64,000 nt of DNA, from contig JASBNA010000007.1 in the NCBI GenBank assembly GCA_038087015.1, positions 1,736,001 to 1,800,000 on the forward strand. The letters run 5' to 3'. How positions within the stretch are numbered: the stretch's first letter is position 1; the number at the start of each line of letters is the position of its first letter. This DNA is from Cerrena zonata. Its lineage: Eukaryota; Basidiomycota; Agaricomycetes; Polyporales; Cerrenaceae. This document shows positions 48,716 to 60,179 of this stretch, one piece after another. The position numbers and the translations under genes were made by a program. The notes beneath the pieces are model-generated. The model saw only the letters and a program-made list of their open reading frames with translations, was not told the DNA's origin and searched no databases.

Positions 48716-49235
48716 TTATGAGGTGTATGACCACTCGACGGTGAGGACACCAGTGTCGAGCGAACCAAGCTTCTTGAAAAGAGTAGGGCTCATATCTATA
48801 TATGTATGTGTAAGTCAGGTGGTCGAATCAAGAAATGAACTGAAATTGCACTGACCGATGTCGTTTGAGCTACATCCAGGGCAAGCATCACGAACTTGGC
48901 CCTTGGCAGTCTTGCCATTGGCCTTGTTCTTGATGGTCAACCACTTGTTGCAGTGGGATCCACTGTCGTAGATGTTGGTAGACAGAGCAACAATAGAGTC
49001 GCTGTCCTCATCAGTGTAACCGCATGCACCAAGGCCAACGTTAAACCAGGTGCCCTGATCATAGATAACAGATAAGCATTAAGCATTACAAGCGAATGCA
49101 TTCTGATCAAGGACTTACCCGACCAGTGTGGGTGGAGGCGCGCTTGTCCAAAGTTGCGTTGTTAGCGATGGGAGTAGCGGTGGCGAGAGAAAGGACGCTT
49201 GCGAGAGCGATGAAAACAGCAGCGAAGCGGGCCAT
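48716..49235 (-). CDS. Secreted RlpA-like double-psi beta-barrel (barwin/expansin-like) protein
   Basis: Three exons (49235-49119, 49054-48856, 48795-48716) give 131 aa. A signal peptide (FAAVFIALASVLSLATATP) is followed by a short pro-segment ending in Lys-Arg at about residue 32, a Kex2-type cleavage site. The mature domain has GTWFNVGLGACGYTDEDSD, the HCNKWLTIKN strand, VRDACPGCSSNDIDMSPTLF and LGSLDTGVLTVEW, the standard double-psi barrel pattern of small fungal RlpA/barwin-like proteins. The Asp in the DIDMSP motif is kept. Relatives are abundant extracellular proteins, and one described member inhibits papain-type proteases; activity here is not shown. A TATA box lies 140 bases upstream. 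Confidence 0.92.
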
Positions 49236-49374
49236 TGTTGAAGAGTAAAAGATTAGTGTGAGTTGAAGACTGCAAAGAGTGGTAGTAGTCGAGTAAGACT
49301 TAGAGGGCGAGGCTATAGCAGGTAATTGGGATGCAGAAGAAGACTCGTGGTGAATTATGGGAGGATTCGCGGGT

Positions 49375-49383
49375 CTTTATATA
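49375..49383 (-). promoter_or_regulatory. TATA box of the RlpA-like gene
   Basis: The minus strand reads TATATAAAG about 140 bases upstream of the start codon of the RlpA-like gene, a plausible TATA element given a leader of roughly 100 bases. Confidence 0.55.
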
Positions 49384-52377
49384 CCTGAAAGTGACCCGAG
49401 GCATGCAGGCGACAAATTTGACGACCTCATGTTTCAAGCGCGGTCGTTGTATACGCCTACCGCCCGATGTGCACTACAAAGACAGACGTAAGTGCCTGTG
49501 AGTGCCTAGAGGCCTGGCGGAGCTGAACAAAGACACCCTGAAAACTGGCGGAGGATTCATTTCGACGAAGCCCGAGTCCCGGACGAGGTCCTTACAATTT
49601 TCGAGGGGTTTACTGCGTTTTTGAAAGCTGTATGGCGGGTTAGGGAAAGGCCTCCAAAACGATGATTGGCTAGGGAGGAGATTTGGCGGTCTAGAGCCCC
49701 TTTCTAACGCTGCATTTTTACGAAACGTCGCAGGTGGGGTTATGGTTGATTTTACACGGTGACTCGTAGATGCCGCCGCCAGGAGGTCCTTGGGACATCC
49801 GCGAAGCCGGCACGTCATGAAATGAGGGATATGATGTAAGCAGTGAGCTCAGTAGGCGCTCGAGAGAAGGAAACAATCTCACCAAGTTGTATACGGTGAA
49901 CCAATGTAGCAGGTCAGAAGATTCAATGTCATTCAGTGAAGGGTTGAAATATTGCGTATTGAAAGAAAATTGTACGATGTCTCCATACCAATATATTGCC
50001 CTTGGGTGAGAAATATGTAAGCAATTCTTCGACTTCTAGTCTGGTTGTTTGCTACGTGAGACAATGCTTTCACAATCGACCTGAAATTCTGAACGAGGCT
50101 GTTCATTGCGTAGTTTCTATGCTTGGCAACAGTGAATGCAAATACCGATTGTGAACGCGCTGGGTGCACCGTCGCGTCGCATAAAAACTGTTGAGCAGAA
50201 TGCGGCGGTGTTGCCATATTGGGACTCCCGCCTTGGAAAGAGCAAGAAAGGAAATGGGATGCCTAAATTGGGACGTCGGGGACTTTCTACGAACCGCCGG
50301 GCTAGGCACACACTGAAAATGAATGAACCTCAGAAAAAAGAGAGTTTATGCAGAGGAAACTTGCTCATGTGAACGGCAGCGTGGCTATGGAGCTGTGTAC
50401 GTTCAGGTCCCCGATGGTAATTGAACTTCCAGAAATTAGGCGAACAAAGCCTTGCGTGTTCAGGTGGGGTGCGCCATGTACACAAGGTGAGAAATAACTC
50501 GTCAGAGTTACCCCTTGACGCAACGTTTTTCAGAACTCTCGGCATGAGACGGGGTGTAGCCATACGCCGAACCATTTGCTGACTAGGGCTGGGAACGAGT
50601 GATCACGAGCTGGACCATAGATAGGTCTCAAGTTAAGACAAAAGCCGTAACCCATTGAACAAGCTATGATATTGTGTCTATCGGGGAGGGATAAAATAAA
50701 TAAATGACGATGAACTATTGAGTAAGACTGAAGGCACTAACCGCCCTTGGTGCAGGGAACTATGTTCTTGCTGAGTAACGCCAGGTAACTCTATCCGGAA
50801 GGATGCGAGCCTAGAACCTCCTACAATAACCTAGAACATCCCTCATCAACACCCCAAACGCAATGCAGTCACATGACCCGAATGAGCGCGTTTGAAGAGC
50901 GGTTCGGGAACAAGGCATACAGCATAAAGAGAGAGGGAGAGAAGCCAGCAAGAGCAGCGTATATGTTGGAATGCAACAACAAGTGCCGAGTGGGACGTGC
51001 CAGTCAGACTGTCAGGGTGAGGAGGGAGTTAGAATTGGGCGCCAGGTTGGATGGAAAAGGTATCGTTGGTCTATGGCTTCAAAAGGGGAATAATTGAATA
51101 CTATTCGGAAATCGCGCTACCTCCCTGTACACGAGGAAATCCAAACAGTGCGCAGCCTAGCTGGTGAAGTAACCATCACGAAAGAGTCGGGGAACCAAAC
51201 AATGTATAGTATAGCAACGGAGGTCAGATTGAATAGGACGGTCCAGCATGAGTCAGAATGGTCGGTCATTATATGAAGATACGGGATGGTTTCTTTGTCA
51301 AGAGAGAAGCAGCCAGCAAGGGTCAGCCTAGAGAAGTCGACATCGCCATGCCCTAGGATATTAAACCTTGTGGCAAACTCCATTCGTCTGGTAGCTGTCG
51401 TCTGGCCTGCTTGAGGAAAAAGGCTCCCTGACCGCGGCAAGGTTTCTGAACGTAAGACGTCAACATCGATCCACACACCTGCGACACGTTAATGAGCAGT
51501 GAAGCGCACGAAAGTACGTACTTTGACGATTTTGATGATCTCAGGGTTGTATTAATGCATCACCTATCACACAGTGATAGTGTCCGATTTCCCTGTCATA
51601 GCGCCAAGATCCTATTCAGGATTATATTGCTTTACGGTATCTTTCAGTGATGTCCTTTGTTAGCCGAATTTGATTGGTATATCAGGGTATGTGAAGAGAC
51701 ATTGCGCCATTAAGCATTATGAAGCAGCCCAGGGATCCGGTACACCGAGATGGCCTTCATCGATGGTTTGAGATTGAGCCACCACGTCAGTTTTGACTGA
51801 TAGGAACCTAGTGTCTGCGTGGCGCTTGAAAGTATCTGGATGCCAGTCATTTTTCAGACGTAGTGGACTGACTGTCTCGATAGTTTCGTGAGCCATACGA
51901 GAAAGTCGTCGAACCATAAGATTGGAAATCAATTTATGAGAGAACAAATGATTCTGTTGGGATTACTGCGACAGAACTGGCTAGACTTCCCTGTCAAAAG
52001 TTGGCCGCGAATTGACTGATAAGGTGTCGTTCTTCTCCGATTTCATTTCATATTCAAAATCAAGGTTAGGAAGACAGTTGAAAGCCGTCAATATGAGTAG
52101 AGGAGTCTCAGCGAGCAGGGTCGCAAGCGTCAAGGGAGGGAAGGTGGGGGTCAGCGGTAAAGGCTGCCTGAAGTTTCGATGTTCAACAGAGTCCAACAGG
52201 GTGCTTATCCAGATCAGCGATCTCCGATCATCAATGCGCGTTTGGAGGGCAGTGCGTCAGGAGCATCATGCTCTGGCCTTGTGCGGTACCCTCACTTGCA
52301 TCTTACATTCATTCTGTCCTCCATTTAGACCTCTAGAATCTCACAGTTATCGATTGTAGACGTGAGATTCGACATAA
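49384..52377. other. Gene-free region
   Basis: About 3 kb with only short frames on both strands and no recognised domain, tRNA or repeat ends. It contains the promoters of the RlpA-like gene and BZZ1. Confidence 0.35.
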
Positions 52378-55300
52378 ATGTCATCCACCGAGAAATATGG
52401 GAAAGCGCTACCCGTAATAGATGATCTTCAAATTGCAGGGTGTCAATTCATGCTGATGCCATGTGTACAGGATCAAGTGGATAGAATCGCGAGTCTGACT
52501 GATGCTCAACTCGAACTTCTGGAAGATGTATGGCCTTCACCTTCTCTGACCCTTAGTTCACCTGCTTATACCCTCGGGTACAGGTCCGGGAACTGTATCG
52601 TGAGCGTATAGTGCTTGAACGGGACTATGCCACGAAGTTACAGGCCTTAGGCAAGAAGGCAGCTGACAAAAGGGCCCGGAAAATCTCCACCCTTGTGCTC
52701 GGTTCTGAACCCACTAAATCCTGGGACGAGAGCACACTGCAAACGAGGTTTCTTCATTCGCCGTGGCTCAATATTTCTCTCGTTGACATCGTGATAGTAC
52801 AGTGAACGTGGCCTACTCGGAACTTATTACATCGATATTGAATTCTGCTCAAGATCATATCAACCTGTCAGATGGCTGGAATTCTAGGGTCGTGGAGACC
52901 CTCCGAGCCACTGAACGGAGACATGAAGACGCTAAAAAAAGGCAGATAGCACATTTCCAGAAACTCTTGTCTGATAGGGACAAGTCATATGCTGAACGAG
53001 TGAAGGTCTGTCGGCTTTCTAACGACAGTACCAAGTCATGATATTCAATTTGCTTCACAGACTAAGCAAAAGGTTAATCCTATCTCCTCGCCTAGCCTCC
53101 GGCTGCGATTAACTTTATCTCCGTAGTACGACGATGAGTGCGCCGAAGTGGAATCCTATCGGCAGAAACAAGTATGGGCTTTGGAAATAATGCTGATATA
53201 TACTAATCAATGTCCTTAAGGAACGGTCTACAGACGATAAGCATGCTGAACGCGCGGCGAAACAACTGGAACAACAGCAGACGGACATGCTGAACAGTAA
53301 AAAGTGAAGTCAACACTTGCTCCACGCCGCATTGTCATCCCTGACTTTTCGCAGCGTCTACATCATCTCCACCGCAGTCGCGAACAGGGTCAAAGCCCAG
53401 TTCTATGAGGAAGACCTTCCGAGCCTGGAAGATGTGAGTGTTCTCAATCACCGCAAACTTTCTTAACTCACACTCGTTTTCAATACAGCAATTCCGTAAG
53501 CATTTCTGGCTCGATGACTCGTCTATGCACCCCTGATTTAGCACGCTTTGTGTCAGAGGACCTCCAATGTCAACTTTTGCGCAAGTTCTCCGACATCTTG
53601 TTAGAAGCCCAGGATCTCCACAATAAGCATCTAGACACATTGAAGTCCCGTGTATCCGCAGCGAGTGCCGCTTCGAAGGCTGTTGATCCTTCTCGCGACC
53701 AGGATCTTTTCATAGATCATAACATCAGGGCATTTGTAGCACCACCGGACTTCCAATTTGAGCCATGTGGAATTCATTATGATACTGTATGTTGCAGCAT
53801 CAGCTCTATATTCACTTACAATACTTACGGTACTCATAGGGTGAAATGAGCATCGAACCAGCACCAAAGGTCTATTTGCAGAACCGACTCAGCCGTTGCA
53901 AGCAGAAATCATCGGAATTGCACACCGTTATAGACGCCAAACGTATGAGCTCGTCAGTCGTGATGTAAACCCGCTGACCGGCTGATAGGCAGGGACGTCG
54001 AGCAACTGGCTAGACTTGTGGATGCTTACGCCAAAGACAGCAAACTCGGCAATGTCGAGGAAGTGACTGACGTATGTTTCAGGGGTTTCTTCCTTTGTGG
54101 ATTTCTGCTGATGGACAAAACAGAGTTATCTTGACGCGCACCACCAGTTGGCCTCTTATGTTACCTCCGAATGTAGCCTGGTGGCAGAAATAGAAGTAAT
54201 CTCCGCAGCGCTTGGTGGTAAGCAGGGACAGACTGGCCGGTGACAATGTCCTCTCATCTCGTGATATACCACAGGTGATGAAGGGGAACAGAGTCCCCAC
54301 GCATTCAAGAGCTCGTCTTTCTCTATCCCAACCCAGTGCTCCTACTGTCAGGTAAGATTGGGTTTGAACATGAATAGCACTAGACCCCCAAACTGACAAT
54401 CGTTTGTAATCCTCTCAAGTCGACGATCTGGGGTCTAAGCAAACAAGGCAAGACGTGCAAGGCATGCGGCATTTCGGTACATTCCAAGTGCGAGATGAAG
54501 GTTGGTTGTGAGGCGTTAGATGCTGGTATCTCGTTAGCTGACAGAATCTTGAATGTCCGACACACTAGATCGCGGCCAACTGCCCTGGATCTAAGCAAGC
54601 CGGAGGACGTACCCACACGCCGTCGAGTTCAATATCGTTGACTCCATCGGCGTTGTCTAGAAGCGATACCAGAGGTACGATGTTGCGTGTAGGGGGTATT
54701 AGGAAATTTTACTGAGTCTATCTCCCCATCATGTAGCTTCCTCAGTATCATCGGCAATGTCCAGCACTCCCTCATCCTTTGCCCAAACCGATCCATCACT
54801 CTCTCACGAAGAGACCTACCCAGCGGCTCGTGTCGTCTTCGACTTTTCGCCCACTTCCCCCTTCGAACTATCTGTCTCTGGTATGTAGACTCATTCCTTC
54901 TCCTACAGGTTTATTACTGAACCCGCGGACAGATGGGGACCTCGTTCAGGTGATTGAAGAAGACGATGGATCAGGATGGGTAAAAGTAGCTGATCGAACA
55001 GGTGGCCGGGGCCTTGTTCCTGCATCTTATATCGAGTTAACCGAGGATACTGCGGCAACCGCCCCCGATCCTCCAACGCGAGGACCTGTTAGCTCCCAAG
55101 GATCTGGGCAGTTCGGTATGTCACCTCTCGCTTCGCCACACAACACACTAATATCGGAATTATGTTCCTCTAGTACGTGCGGTCTACGACTATCAGGCTC
55201 AAGGTCCGGACGAAATCACATTGAAAGATGGGAAACTTATCGAGTTGTCTGCGGGCCTGAATGGTGGCCAGAATTACGCGGATGGATGGTGGGAAGGTAA

Positions 55301-55473
55301 ACAACAAATCCATATAGAGTTGTTTATCCACTGATGTCTGGGTGTAGGTATCGACGCGATGGGGAAGAAGGGAATATTCCCGAGTAACTACGTGAGTCGT
55401 CGCTTGTCCGCTGCTGATCTGCGTCGGTAATCATTATTTACTTATCTGACTCCAGGTTGAGATTGTTCCTTAA
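52378..55473 (+). CDS. bzz1: Actin-regulating F-BAR/C1/SH3 protein BZZ1
   Basis: BZZ1 binds curved plasma membrane and activates Las17/WASP-driven actin assembly at endocytic sites. Twenty-one exons sum to 658 aa: 52378-52413, 52471-52527, 52584-52747, 52798-53005, 53061-53072, 53127-53171, 53221-53303, 53355-53433, 53489-53495, 53557-53786, 53840-53942, 53989-54071, 54124-54217, 54275-54351, 54420-54500, 54569-54674, 54737-54880, 54933-55115, 55174-55296, 55348-55391, 55456-55473. Seen: FCH/F-BAR from about residue 12 (ELYRERIVLERDYATKLQ), a C1 zinc domain at about 410-455 with complete H-C-C-C-C-H-C-C spacing, a first SH3 at about 519-573 (VVFDFSPTSPFELSV, GLVPASYIEL) and a second at the C-terminus (AVYDYQAQGPDEITL, GIFPSNYVEIVP). 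Exons of 7, 12 and 18 bases are needed for a full protein. Domain order and total phase agree. Confidence 0.93.
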
Positions 55474-57174
55474 TTCCCTATGCATCATGTAGTAGACAGA
55501 GTATCGAGTCATAGTTCTGTTCGAGCTCAGTTCACAGATAATTTTGTATAACGTTCTCGCAGACACTTACAAATGAAACAAGGCAGAATGTTCCGGTTGT
55601 TACGGACTTTATTTGAACATTGTGTGATTAGGAGGAGGCGATCAACCCAGTACGGTCATTTCCGTAGTTACATTGGAGATATCGAAATGTGTACGCGGCG
55701 AACTATCCGATTTGGAGTGATATGATGACCCGACAAGTAGGGATATAACTAGAGCAAAGAGAAAGGAAGAAAGACGATGGGTTGAGGGCGATTGAGAGCC
55801 AGATCTCTGGCAATGTGGTTTCTAGCTGTGTTACTATCGAATAATCGGGAAAGGACCCTGAAGCACGAGGGTGATTACAGATCTGTTAAGTCACAAACTT
55901 GTGCCGCGATTAGCGATGTGTTCAGTAGGTTTGCTTCGCGGAAGGAGATTGAAGAGATTTGACCAGTACATTAGATACATGCGTGCCGTTGAAGAAGACG
56001 GAGGTAGATGGGCTTAATGACATGCGGTTTGCCCTTGCACTCATTTGGAAAATAGTGAATTCTACTGAGGAAGGTGTTGGATTTGACTCATCCACCGAAA
56101 GACGGCTTGTATTGGGTTCGGATGGTGAATTGATGAATATGGTCCTCGAGGCCAGCACCCTGAGCAGCAAGGTGAACGCAAAACGCGGACCTATGAGGCT
56201 CCACTAAAGAGCGAGAATTATAAAACCATACCTAGACGATGAGAGGAGTCAGAGCCCCTCGCAGCTCATTTTTCACTGCAAAGTCTACATACCCCTTTTT
56301 TATTCTAAGCAATAATCATGGACACAACGCTAGTGTTATTCGAAGTCTACGCGATGCATAACAGCTGCATCATGTGACGCCTCGAATATCGCTAGTGCAG
56401 TGTCCATCGCAATTTTATGGTCAAGCCCATGCTTTATTGCAGGGGTAGGACTTTAACATTGCGATGGATGACTGCACTCAGCGATCAACGTCGTAATCAT
56501 CAATGACGCTTCCATTTTTGCATCGAGCTGACGGTTCTACACACGACGATAAGTACACCATTTCGTGCTGATACCTACCTTACCATTACGCATCTAGATT
56601 TCATCTTTTGCAGAATGACTCGGTTGCCTTTTCCGGAGAGAAGGGAACCACATTGCTGCACTTGTCGCCGCCCCGCGCATAAACGTCGGGAGATGGACCA
56701 AATTAAGACGAGAAGCCTATATACGTAACAGGTGAGAAGTTGGATAGTGTCCGTAGAAACATACCGTACACGGCAATTATGTAGCATTACATTGACCGAT
56801 AAGCGAGTGTCCGTCGATTGATGATGAACCCAAATTAATTTAACAAATGTTGACCCATTATGGGTCTATCGTCTATGGTCCAGAAAGAGTTTAACGAGCA
56901 ACATAAAACCAACCCTGACACTGAAGTATCGTAAGGTTGGAAGACCTACTGAAGGTATTAAAGTTTGGTAAGTTGAAGTTAGAGAAAGCGATCGATGTCG
57001 AAGTGCCGGTGAGAGAAGTGCATCAACCAAACAGGGAACAATACCTGATGACGTAAGCAGGTATGTTCTAATGCACTCACGCGTACGCTGCCGCTTAGCC
57101 ACTCTGGTCTCATCGTTCAAGATCGCTCTTAGTTCCCTCCTTTACCCTACTCGTTCTCTGCAGTAGGAACAAAT
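55474..57174. other. Gene-free region before CAF1
   Basis: About 1.7 kb with short opposing frames only (for example around 55920-56210), none with a recognisable domain. Contains the CAF1 promoter. Confidence 0.35.
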
Positions 57175-58429
57175 ATGTCTCGAATACGTGAAGTATGGGC
57201 ACCAAATCTCGAGATGGAAATGCGCAACATACGTGATCTGATCGAGCAGTACCCCTATGTAGCGATGGTATGTATACTGGACCTACTACATGTTTGTTAT
57301 GACGGACCATTACCTCAGGACACAGAGTTTCCTGGCGTCGTAGCACGCCCAATAGGCTCCTTTAAGACCTCCTCCGACTACCACTACCAGACAATGCGGT
57401 GTAATGTGGATCTCCTCAAAATAATCCAAGTGGGCATCACGCTTGCGAACGAAGAGGGAGACTATCCCCAGGATGTGTCAACATGGCAGTTTAACTTCCA
57501 TTTTAGTGTCAAGTGTGTAGTATTTATTTTGATTGAAACACTATGCTTACTTCGGTAATTCCTTTGAATTCTAGTGAAGATATGTACGCGCCAGAATCCA
57601 TCGAGCTTCTCCAGAAGTCCGGAATTGATCTCCAGAGACACGAGGAGATGGGGATCGAGCCTAACGACTTCGCTGAGCTGATGATTACGTCGGGGTTGGT
57701 TCTGCTTGACGAGACAAAATGGATATCTTTCCACAGGCTAGTGTTTCTCTGCGTCAGCGTCGCGCACGGGCGTATTGACGGTCATTTCATATACAGCGGT
57801 TACGATTTCGGTTACTTTGTCAAACTGCTAACGGCGGAATCGTTACCGACAACGGAAGAGATGTTCTTCGAACGGCTACGAACATGGTTCCCTACCATCT
57901 ATGATATCAAGTTCATGATGCGGGCATGTAAAGTGTTGAAAGGCGGGCTACAAGACGTGGCTGACGATCTTGGAGTAGTGAAAATCTCCTTCTTAAATTG
58001 GTCTCATTAAAACTGAAATTTCTCGGACAGGTCATGCGGATAGGACCTTCTCATCAAGCCGGGTCAGATTCCCTTCTCACCGCGTCAACATTTTTCAAAA
58101 TGAGGGAACTTTACTTCAACGACCATATCGATGACGCTGAATATAATGGAAAGCTCTACGGTCTCGGACAGACCTTCACGGTTTCTAACGGCATCGTGGA
58201 TAGCGTTCGGGGGAGTGCAGCAACCATCGCTGAGCGTGAGGATCGAGGAACATCACGTGAAGTCCACAACCAGACACCTGGACCTGGGCAAGGTGCTCTA
58301 GGCATGAACTCCCTGACAACACCTTCGATGGCAGGGACAATGTCAACTCCGTTGACGTCACCCTATGGTCCGATGGGTGTTAACGGGCCTTATATGAGGA
58401 CCGCAATAGGAGTTGGTGGTGGGCGATAG
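57175..58429 (+). CDS. caf1: CCR4-NOT deadenylase subunit CAF1/POP2
   Basis: DEDD-type 3'-5' exoribonuclease that shortens mRNA poly(A) tails in the cytoplasmic CCR4-NOT complex. Five exons (57175-57267, 57319-57512, 57575-57736, 57797-57977, 58031-58429) give 342 aa. Seen: REVWAPNLEMEMRNIRDLIE, the first catalytic pair in DTEFPGV (Asp32, Glu34), WQFNFHFSVNEDMYAPESIE, SGYDFGYFVKLLT with Asp153, and IGPSHQAGSDSLLTASTFFK with His218 and Asp223; all active-site residues are present. The C-terminal 60 residues are Gly/Pro/Thr-rich and disordered. Intron 1 falls exactly before Asp32. Intron 3 uses a GC donor and is 60 bases with no stop, so its retention would stay in frame. Confidence 0.95.
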
Positions 58430-60179
58430 TGATGGTAATTTGGGTATACTTCTAGTCGCGCGTTGTCGTTCTTTTTTTTTGCTGTCTTTCAGGACCTTTG
58501 TCTTTGTTTACTATGTGTAATTATGGTGTGTGTCCTCCTTCCTTTCCTTCTGTGCCTTGATATACCATCTCATACGTTATTTTATCATATTCTATAGTAC
58601 AGTAGATCAAAATTCTTTTTTTTCTCGGATAGCGGGATAGCAGCGCGAAACCCCAAGGTTCTAGCTGAGACGCGAGGCGGTAATAGAAAGGGACACGACT
58701 TCCTCCGCCGTGTACATCAATCACCTGATCGCGAGCGGTCTCGCCCGTATTAGGTTCGCCAGGGTGTCCGCTGCAGCAGTCCCAATCTGTTCTTTCGGAA
58801 CTGCGCCTTCCTTGATACCTGCACTTCTAACTCTCCCAACTAATAGGACCGGGTGCTGGCTCTGTGTAATGATCCCATTTCAGGCCCAACTTTCCTCCAT
58901 GGCTAAGCTATGGATTGATACTCGGCAACAGAACGTGCTTCGATCATGACTTCGGATATCCTATACGCCACGTCTGTATGATATCGCTCAACTGCTCTAT
59001 TTGTCTAGCTACGTACGTGTGCTGCATGTATGAAGATAGGTTTCTCACCACATCAGGGTTGGCAGATTGTCCGGACAGCCTCGAAAGACACGGCGAGAAT
59101 GCTATTGGTCCCGAATTATCGTCAGAAAAACGAGGCAAAGAACCCTATCGATGCATTCGTCATTGCCACACATACAAGGTTCGTTGTTCCTACGTGCCAG
59201 TACACACCGCTGGGATGTTGTATATAGGTAAGTCCTCGTCCATTCCAACCGCTTTTTCTCGAGATAAACTTTTTCTAAGGTTAGGAGCGTGAGTGGGGTA
59301 AAGGTTATTCGAGGTGGGCCCGACTGCGCCCAGCGGCGTCTGGCAGAAGTGCGGCATCAGCGCAGGCTGCCTGCAGGGGAGCTTTAGTCTCCATCTTACG
59401 GAACACCTGAACACCAGCAAACCTCAAACTTAGCAAGGGAAGGGCTTGAAACAGATTCCTAGTCAGATTCAGTTTGGTTCCGGGAACCAAGGGGCGTGTA
59501 TGGATTCAATGTGTTGGGGCATTTTGATCCGAGTTATTCCTACGAGGGGTATCGTCCTTTACTTGTTGCAAACCAGTTGACATTTGGACGGCGGAGTTTA
59601 GAGTGGAGGGTATAAGTTTGGGTTGAGGAGCGAGACACGAGGCGCTTTATGACTGATTTCCTTCAGGATTTCAACTGACCACCTCGTTACGGGTTCAGAA
59701 ACGCAATAGCTGTTGCCATGGATGACTTCCATGAATCCTCGGTTTCTCAGAAAGGAGAAGAGAGAACAAAGACACTGACTGGGGAGTTAGCCGTAGTGCA
59801 TTGCTGTGTAGAATGCGCATGATAATTGTTCGCATCTTGAGGCTGAGTTTGTAATTCAATTAATTAGCTAGGAAACATCCCTATCGCGTAGAGAATAGTA
59901 CTGGGATGAAGTGATTTATTGAACGTTCTATGTCAGAAACCTTTTTAGATAGATGTGACGGATAGTGTATAAGCCGGCCAGGTGCCATTTCTATCCGGAT
60001 CGCTGTCCGATTCTCTTTCGCCGTCTTTTCTACCACGACGACCACCACTGTGAGCAGAATTCCTGATAAAAACCTGATAAAAGGTAAAGCTCAAACGCTC
60101 TCTTTACAGCCCGCGGCCACGGAGTTATCGAGACAAGGAGGGTTAGCGTGGGTCTGAGTCGAGCGGACTTATATCAATC
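58430..60179. other. Gene-free region
   Basis: About 1.75 kb. Short frames only. A Cys-containing stretch near 59140-59190 faintly recalls a zinc cluster but lacks the proper spacing. The last 200 bases form the leader of the next gene. Confidence 0.35.

Noticed and set aside
55922..56207. Pair of opposing frames of about 82 codons
   Set aside because: They mirror each other, have no introns, domain or start context, and fit chance.
57055..57120. tRNA-like segment on the minus strand (GAGTGGCTAAGCGG followed by a short end-pairing)
   Set aside because: Only about five acceptor pairs and no T-arm motif; not a tRNA.
59130..59215. CIRHCHTYKVRC-like stretch resembling a Zn2Cys6 cluster
   Set aside because: The first spacing is C-x3-C instead of C-x2-C, the second half of the cluster is missing and no gene surrounds it.
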